Shown: one piece after another, positions 6,671-8,159 of the stretch
Position numbering within the stretch: the stretch's first letter is position 1
How the letters are laid out: the number at the start of each line of letters is the position of its first letter
Assembly: GCA_007128275.1 (NCBI GenBank)
Contig: SKXR01000058.1
Span: 1 to 8,159 of the forward strand
Direction of reading: 5' to 3'
Source: Kiritimatiellia bacterium
GTDB taxonomy: Bacteria; Verrucomicrobiota; Kiritimatiellia; SLAD01
Length of the DNA: 8,159 nucleotides
Notes under the pieces: model-generated
Database searches by the model: none
Seen by the model: the letters and a program-made list of their open reading frames with translations, nothing else
Told to the model about the DNA's origin: nothing
Position numbers and translations under genes: made by a program

Positions 6671-7720
6671 TTATGGCTGGGCATAGATCTTCATTTGCCG
6701 GGGTCGGATAAACACGTCTTCGCCCACGATAAAACGCGCCGCGATATAGTGCTCACGCGTCAATTCCGCTTCCACCATGGATTGATCGTCTTCCTGCAAT
6801 AATTCGACCCGGACAATCGGACCGATGGAATGAATGCGCACAATCGACGCTTTCAGCCAACCGCCGTTCCCGGGCTCCCGCTCAATCTCGATATCATGCG
6901 GGCGGGCATGGATGAGCGCCTCGGGGACGTCGGCGACCACATCCAACGCCGTATCGCCCATATGTACGCGACCATCCCGCACACGCGTATGAAACAGATT
7001 CACGCTGCCCAGGAAGTGATACACGAACGAGTTGGCGGGGTGCTCATATACCTCGTCCGGAGGCCCGACCTGCTCAATCCTGGCCTCGTTCATCACCACC
7101 ACTTCATCGGCCACCTCCAGGGCTTCGTCCACGTCGTGGGTTACAAACACGCTGGTCACATGGATCTCGTCATGCAGACGACGCAACCAACGTCGCAGTT
7201 CTTTACGGACCTTGGCGTCGAGTGCGCCGAAGGGCTCATCGAGCAGGAGTACTTTGGGCTCCACGGCTAACGCTCGCGCCAAGGCCACGCGTTGACGCTG
7301 ACCGCCGGACAATTGATTGGGCAACCGGTCAGCCAGCCAATCGATCTGCACCATCTTCAGCAAATCCATCACACGCGAACGAATTTCGTCGCGCGAAGGG
7401 CGTTCCGCGCGTTTCTTGACCCGTAGTCCAAACGCGACGTTCTCAAACACGCTCATGTGGCGGAACAGCGCATAGTGCTGGAACACGAAACCTACGCGGC
7501 GATCACGGGCGGACGCGTCCGTTGTCTCGCGTCCGTCCATAAGGATTTGCCCGGAATCCGCCTGCTCCAATCCCGCGATGATGCGCAGCAAGGTGGTCTT
7601 GCCGGAACCGGACGGCCCCAGCAGGGCGACCAGCTTCCCGGACGGCACGGTCAGGCTGACATCGTTCAGCGCCGTGAAGTTACCGAAGGTCTTGGTGATG
7701 TTCTTTGCTTCTATCGTCAT
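6671..7720 (-). CDS. cysA: Sulfate/thiosulfate ABC transporter ATP-binding protein CysA
   Basis: This 349-residue ABC ATPase binds and hydrolyses ATP on the inner face of the membrane to drive uptake of sulfate or thiosulfate through CysT/CysW. All the catalytic elements are intact: Walker A GPSGSGKT (35-42), Q-loop Q81 (FVFQHYALFRHMSVFENV), signature LSGGQRQR (137-144), Walker B VLLLDEP (157-163), D-loop GALDAK and switch H195 (VTHD). The C-terminal third (about 235-349) is the regulatory/TOBE-like extension usual for CysA-type importers. The start is ATG 7718-7720, with GGAG about 8 nt upstream inside the end of cysW. The gap to the cysW stop is a single base, so the two are coupled. The specificity call rests on the cysW neighbour and overall CysA-like wording; a related molybdate or other anion importer is less likely. 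Confidence 0.92.
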   Translation of the reverse strand: MTIEAKNITKTFGNFTALNDVSLTVPSGKLVALLGPSGSGKTTLLRIIAGLEQADSGQILMDGRETTDASARDRRVGFVFQHYALFRHMSVFENVAFGLRVKKRAERPSRDEIRSRVMDLLKMVQIDWLADRLPNQLSGGQRQRVALARALAVEPKVLLLDEPFGALDAKVRKELRRWLRRLHDEIHVTSVFVTHDVDEALEVADEVVVMNEARIEQVGPPDEVYEHPANSFVYHFLGSVNLFHTRVRDGRVHMGDTALDVVADVPEALIHARPHDIEIEREPGNGGWLKASIVRIHSIGPIVRVELLQEDDQSMVEAELTREHYIAARFIVGEDVFIRPRQMKIYAQP

Positions 7721-7721
7721 G

Positions 7722-8159
7722 TCATTTCTCCAGGATAAGGGACTCGTCGGGAATCACTCGATCAACGGCTTGGGATCGCCATTCAATGATGGCTTTCAAG
7801 ATCATCGTGACCAGCGCCAGGAATGCCAGCAGCGAGGCCACGGCAAACGCCGCCGTGAATTGGTAATCGTTGTATAGAATCTCAATATGCAACGGCATGG
7901 TATTGGTCATGCCGCGGATGTGCCCGGACACCACCGACACGGCTCCGAACTCGCCCATGGCGCGGGCGTTGCAGAGAATCACGCCATACAACAAGCCCCA
8001 CTTGATATTGGGCAGGGTCACCCGCCGGAACGTTTGCCACCCGTTCGCGCCGAGCGTGATGGCGGATTGCTCCTCGTCGCTGCCTTGCGCCTGCATAAGC
8101 GGAATCAATTCGCGCGCCACAAACGGGAAGGTGACGAAGATCGTCGCTAACACGATGCC
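7722..8159 (-). CDS. cysW: Sulfate ABC transporter permease CysW, 5' end outside window
   Basis: The reading frame is open to the right edge, giving the last 145 codons of a permease of about 270-290 residues. The first visible residues are GIVLATIFVTFPF, so the GTG at 8151-8153 is internal and not a start. The cytoplasmic EAA loop that contacts CysA is present (EEQSAITLGANGWQTFRRV), followed by membrane segments and the CysW-typical region GEFGAVSVVSGHIRGMTNT then PLHIEILYNDYQFTAAFA. That region separates CysW from CysT. The last membrane helix (about AFAVASLLAFLALVTMILKA) is followed by a short cytoplasmic tail and a TGA at 7722-7724. Just beyond it lies the cysA ATG, separated by one base. 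It forms the inner-membrane channel for sulfate together with CysT. CysT and the periplasmic binding protein should lie to the right, beyond the window. Confidence 0.92.
   Translation of the reverse strand, partial: GIVLATIFVTFPFVARELIPLMQAQGSDEEQSAITLGANGWQTFRRVTLPNIKWGLLYGVILCNARAMGEFGAVSVVSGHIRGMTNTMPLHIEILYNDYQFTAAFAVASLLAFLALVTMILKAIIEWRSQAVDRVIPDESLILEK

Noticed and set aside
1..8159. Defence, phage, CRISPR or toxin-antitoxin system
   Set aside because: Every gene belongs to a metabolic, transport or envelope family. No repeat arrays, integrases, transposases or small toxin-like gene pairs are visible.

Overview
The window is about 58% G+C by eye. It is densely coding and looks like an ordinary chromosomal segment of a Gram-negative bacterium. 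Support for Gram-negative comes from a secreted Deg-type protease with a cleavable signal peptide, a membrane-anchored YdcF/DUF218 protein and a CysW/CysA sulfate importer. The gene content (NahK-like kinase with a partner nucleotidyltransferase, Deg9/Deg10-like protease) would suit the Verrucomicrobia/Kiritimatiellota/Lentisphaerae side of the PVC group, but that placement is a guess. No rRNA, tRNA, CRISPR array, insertion sequence or phage gene is visible.

Layout. (1) Positions 1-1241, minus strand: a Zn-dependent M20-family amidohydrolase of the allantoate amidohydrolase / N-carbamoyl-L-amino-acid hydrolase type, cut by the left window edge. (2) Positions 1242-1412: a divergent intergenic region with a sigma70-like promoter candidate facing right and a 17-bp near-palindrome in the leader of the hydrolase. 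(3) Positions 1413-3442, plus strand: a two-gene operon joined by a GTGA stop/start overlap. It encodes a nucleotidyltransferase and a NahK-like sugar 1-kinase, which together read as a kinase-plus-pyrophosphorylase module making an activated NDP-sugar from a free (possibly N-acetylated) hexose. (4) Positions 3414-8159, minus strand: five closely packed genes. In transcription order they are cysW (cut by the right edge), cysA, a Deg9/Deg10-like two-PDZ serine protease, a YdcF-like membrane protein and an isochorismatase-fold cysteine hydrolase. The last of these converges on the kinase gene and the two coding ends overlap by 29 bp.

How they may work together. CysW and CysA are the membrane and ATPase parts of sulfate/thiosulfate uptake. 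The following protease and YdcF protein are cell-envelope functions and the last gene is a small-molecule amidase/hydrolase; a shared job for the leftward run is not evident. The kinase and nucleotidyltransferase form the clearest functional unit. The two hydrolases on either side of that pair both belong to C-N bond-cleaving families, but nothing in the sequence ties them to it.

I found no clearly new system. The items most worth following are the bacterial Deg9/Deg10-like protease, the kinase-nucleotidyltransferase pair, the non-canonical large isochorismatase-fold enzyme and the operator-like dyad at 1272-1288.
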